Of a stretch of DNA of 64,000 nt, positions 61,301 to 64,000 are shown one piece after another. Position numbers and translations under genes: made by a program. Location: contig JACCIC010000037.1 of assembly GCA_018907035.1 (NCBI GenBank), forward strand, positions 1,853,501 through 1,917,500. The letters run 5' to 3'. Position 1 is the first letter of the stretch. The number at the start of each line of letters is the position of its first letter. The notes beneath the pieces were generated by a model. It saw only the letters and a program-made list of their open reading frames with translations. It was not told where the DNA came from and made no database searches. Source of the stretch: Sycobia sp. Sy_11. Its lineage: Eukaryota; Arthropoda; Insecta; Hymenoptera; Epichrysomallidae.

Positions 61301-64000
61301 GATTTATAGGGTGAGCACCTCGCGAATCGCGTTCCGCGCAGGTTTTTTATAACCTCTGAGCGAGCGCATCGATGCGAGGAGCGTCTTACGCTCGATAGCC
61401 CTCCTCCCTCTTGCCCTCCCTCTCCCCGCTCGCCGCGCAGTTTATGAATTTTCAATGCGCCCCGCCGGGAGAACGGAACCCGCTGCACTGTCTGACTCTA
61501 TCTTCTCCCGTCGTGTCTCTCTCTCCTCTCGCTTTCCTCCGCGCTATTTCTTCGATTACGTCAATTGACTGCCGGTCTCCGGGAACCGGGAAGGACGGGA
61601 GGGTGCGCGCACGGTATGTCGAGAGGTTCTTTCTCGCTATTTGGGATTCCGTTATCAATCGAGTTATTCGGATATTGCGCGCGTGCGAGCGAGTTATTTT
61701 AACGAATGTATATGAATAAATCTTCAATACGAATTTATATATTACTTGAATTTACAACAAAGGTTTAGGACAACTAATTGGCAATTAACCGATCGTTCAA
61801 AAACTTTTATGTAAACTTTTTAATTTACCCTGCATAATACCATTTTGATGAATTTGTTCGAAAGCCAATATTTTATATTTAATCTCGGAGAGTGGTCATT
61901 TCCGCACGTGAACTTTGACTTTATTTAAAAATAGCTGACCTAAATTTCGAGAAAAATTCATCGCTTTATACACGATGTTTTTTTCTATGCTATTAGTCAT
62001 AGAATAAAGGATGACACAGATACAAATTTTTTTGATAGAATCTAATAATTTTAATAATCTAAAATTACCTTAATGTGACTCACAGTGTTATGGATATACA
62101 GTTTTGGGGAAAAATTTTAATAATAAGATACGTAAAGAGAACCTAGTGACCGTCATCCAGCTATATTATAGCTAACGAGCTAGGTGGAACGGTTTTCGTT
62201 TGAAAATTATAAATGGGTGACGAAATTCAACGTGACTGACAGTAGTGGCGCTATAATTAACGTGACGACGAAGAAAGACGCGTAAAGGGCAAGTTAAGTA
62301 TTGGGTCGTTAATTATTGCGGAGCTTTAAGAAAGCTCTTTGTCTCCCCATGCGGACTATAGTTTTCCCTTTCTCCTCGCGATATCATATATCCTTTAGAT
62401 AAATAAAGAATACCGTGGAACGCGGCGCGAGGTCGCGGCAATACACCGCAGCCGTGCAGGCGTTGCGCGAGCGTCAGGGAGAGCCGTGTGCTATGCGTAA
62501 CCGACCACCGAGCAACCCACCCCCTGTCCCATCCGCTCAACGGGCGCAGAGGGGGGCGGAGGTGCCACGCGGAGATAAGTATCGTCGGACTGCGGAATGC
62601 GGGAGTATAAGCACGAGGAGACGGGGCGTTTCGCACGACGCTCCCTCAGGAATCTCGCCGCGTCCGAGGGCGAGGCGAAAGGCGGCGGGGCGCGTCGGCT
62701 TCCACCCCGCCCCCCCGCCGTCACCTTTCCGCCGGCTTCCGCGCGCCTCGCTGGCCGCTCCATTCACCGGGGGTTGGCGATGTTACGTTCGGAGGGGGAG
62801 GTGCGAGAGCCGCGATCGGAATTTATCGGGCGTTCATTTGGCGCGAGAGTCCGCGAAAAATGCAACTGCTCGTCGCCGTCGCCGTCGCCGCCGCCGCTGC
62901 ATTCGGTGGAAATGCCGAGAAGGGACGAACCGCTGCCATTTTCCCCGTCCCGGCGCGCGGCAGCGGCTCTCGGTCCCGGCGTCTTACGACGCTCTTTCCC
63001 TTGGCTTCCCTGAAGTTTATTCGATAGCGCGTCGATCTTATATACACATTCGCCTCTCCTTGCAATTTGGGCTCGACAGCGCTTCGCTGTATAAACCCAG
63101 GATTCCGAGCTTTGTTTGGCTATTCTCTTCGAACTCTCGAGCTACGACCCTTCTGCTCGACTCGGAGGGATCTTGCATTTACGGTGAGAAATACAACGGT
63201 GTGTAAAACCCATGGACTGTCGAATAAATATATAAATAGAACGATTAGTACAATGAAATTTCTTTCTCTTCATCTCTATTATTATTTTGCTTAAATGGAG
63301 AAAATTTAATAAGCAAGAATACATCATATTTTACAATTCCGCTTTTCACCTGAAATTTTATTTAATTATTTATTTTGTATTTGTACCTATAAGTACATAT
63401 CCGAAATGGTTTACTTTTCTCGGCATATTATATCTAACGAGAAGAGCAATCCTATAGATAGATCATGGATATGGTACAAATTGAGCGAACTAACTCTGAT
63501 TACATTCAAAATTTTCTTTATTTCCAAACGATGCTAATTTCTTACTTCTCTTTAATTGGATAGACTCTGCTATTACAGCGATTTTTTTGGGGAACACGTT
63601 CACTTTCAAAGACCGAAGGTATCTATTTGTAAGCAACTGAGTGCCACATTCTTCGAATATAAAAAAATCTGTAAACCTTTATAGAGCTGAATTTCGAAGT
63701 GATCGAAGTGACCTCTCATGATGTGGATCGAATTCATTGATCGAGTACGACAATTTCTTCAATATCAAAATTATATTGAATTTTATTTTTATCCGTCAAA
63801 AACTCAAAGGCATTGCCCACCATTAATAATCACGATAAGTAAATTATTGTATTCTCTTGTCTATTCGACTTAGTATCCGACCCGAAAAAACTGTCGTTCA
63901 ATCTCATCGAAATCTCAAATTTTCCTTTCCCCTCGTGCATCCGTCGCAGTCTGTACATAGACGAGTCTGACGAATTCCCGCGAGGCCCAATCCCCATCCC
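61301..64000. other. GC-rich, AT-rich, GC-rich, AT-rich; longest ORF not called
   Basis: The 263-codon plus frame at 62415-63206 is the longest in the window but is Arg/Pro/Ala-rich, contains a ten-residue Arg run from a CGN repeat, and is overlapped by open frames on both strands. It ends near a donor-like ACG/GTGAGA. Bases 61720-62300 and 63200-64000 are AT-rich and show nothing. Confidence 0.45.

Noticed and set aside
62415..63206. Longest open frame (263 codons, plus)
   Set aside because: GC-rich, Arg/Pro/Ala-rich, with a long Arg run from a simple repeat and overlapping open frames on both strands. No domain recognised.
63335..63380. Minus-strand TTTCAG/GTGAAA at 63350 as a third ratchet site
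   Set aside because: Upstream tract is A-rich rather than pyrimidine-rich and GTGAAA is a weak donor.

Overview
This is 64 kb of eukaryotic DNA in which I find no gene that I can name. There are no operons, no rRNA genes, no convincing tRNA or microRNA, no CRISPR and no intact transposon. The best guess at origin is an insect, probably a hymenopteran (ant, bee or wasp). The reasons are very dense (GA)n/(CT)n microsatellites, many long (TA)n arrays, abundant CpG in GC-rich stretches, and a coarse alternation of GC-rich and AT-rich blocks. The source is inferred from composition only and is not certain.

Layout: GC-rich, CpG-rich blocks of about 0.5-2 kb alternate with AT-rich blocks of similar size along the whole window. 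The GC-rich blocks hold almost all of the roughly fifty GA/CT tracts, most of the poly-C/poly-G runs, and many AATTA homeodomain-type cores embedded in GCGC sequence. The AT-rich blocks are mostly unique sequence. The longest open frames (45359-46000, 46663-47220, 62415-63206) lie in GC-rich blocks where stop codons are rare. They are Arg/Pro/Ser-rich and overlap open frames on the other strand, so I do not call them genes. Many other open frames are simply translated CT/GA or TA repeats.

The most informative signals are two back-to-back 3'/5' splice junctions on the minus strand, at 36685/36684 and 19539/19538. Each has a branch-point-like motif, a pyrimidine tract and CAG directly joined to GTGAGTTT. 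This is the form of insect recursive-splicing (ratchet) sites. I found no equally good example on the plus strand. The simplest reading is that much of the window is one very long intron of a minus-strand gene whose later exons lie beyond base 1. A possible 5' exon (50951-51090, minus) ends in GAG/GTAAGT and contains a short start-codon frame. It is flanked by nested complementary CT and GA arrays. The host gene cannot be identified from this window.

Other structure includes two adjacent palindromes at 6863-6908, two small hairpins at 29285-29323, a G/T-biased degenerate tandem array around 49271-49530, possible Pho/YY1-plus-GAGA clusters, and a weak candidate transposase remnant around 57360-57600 (minus).
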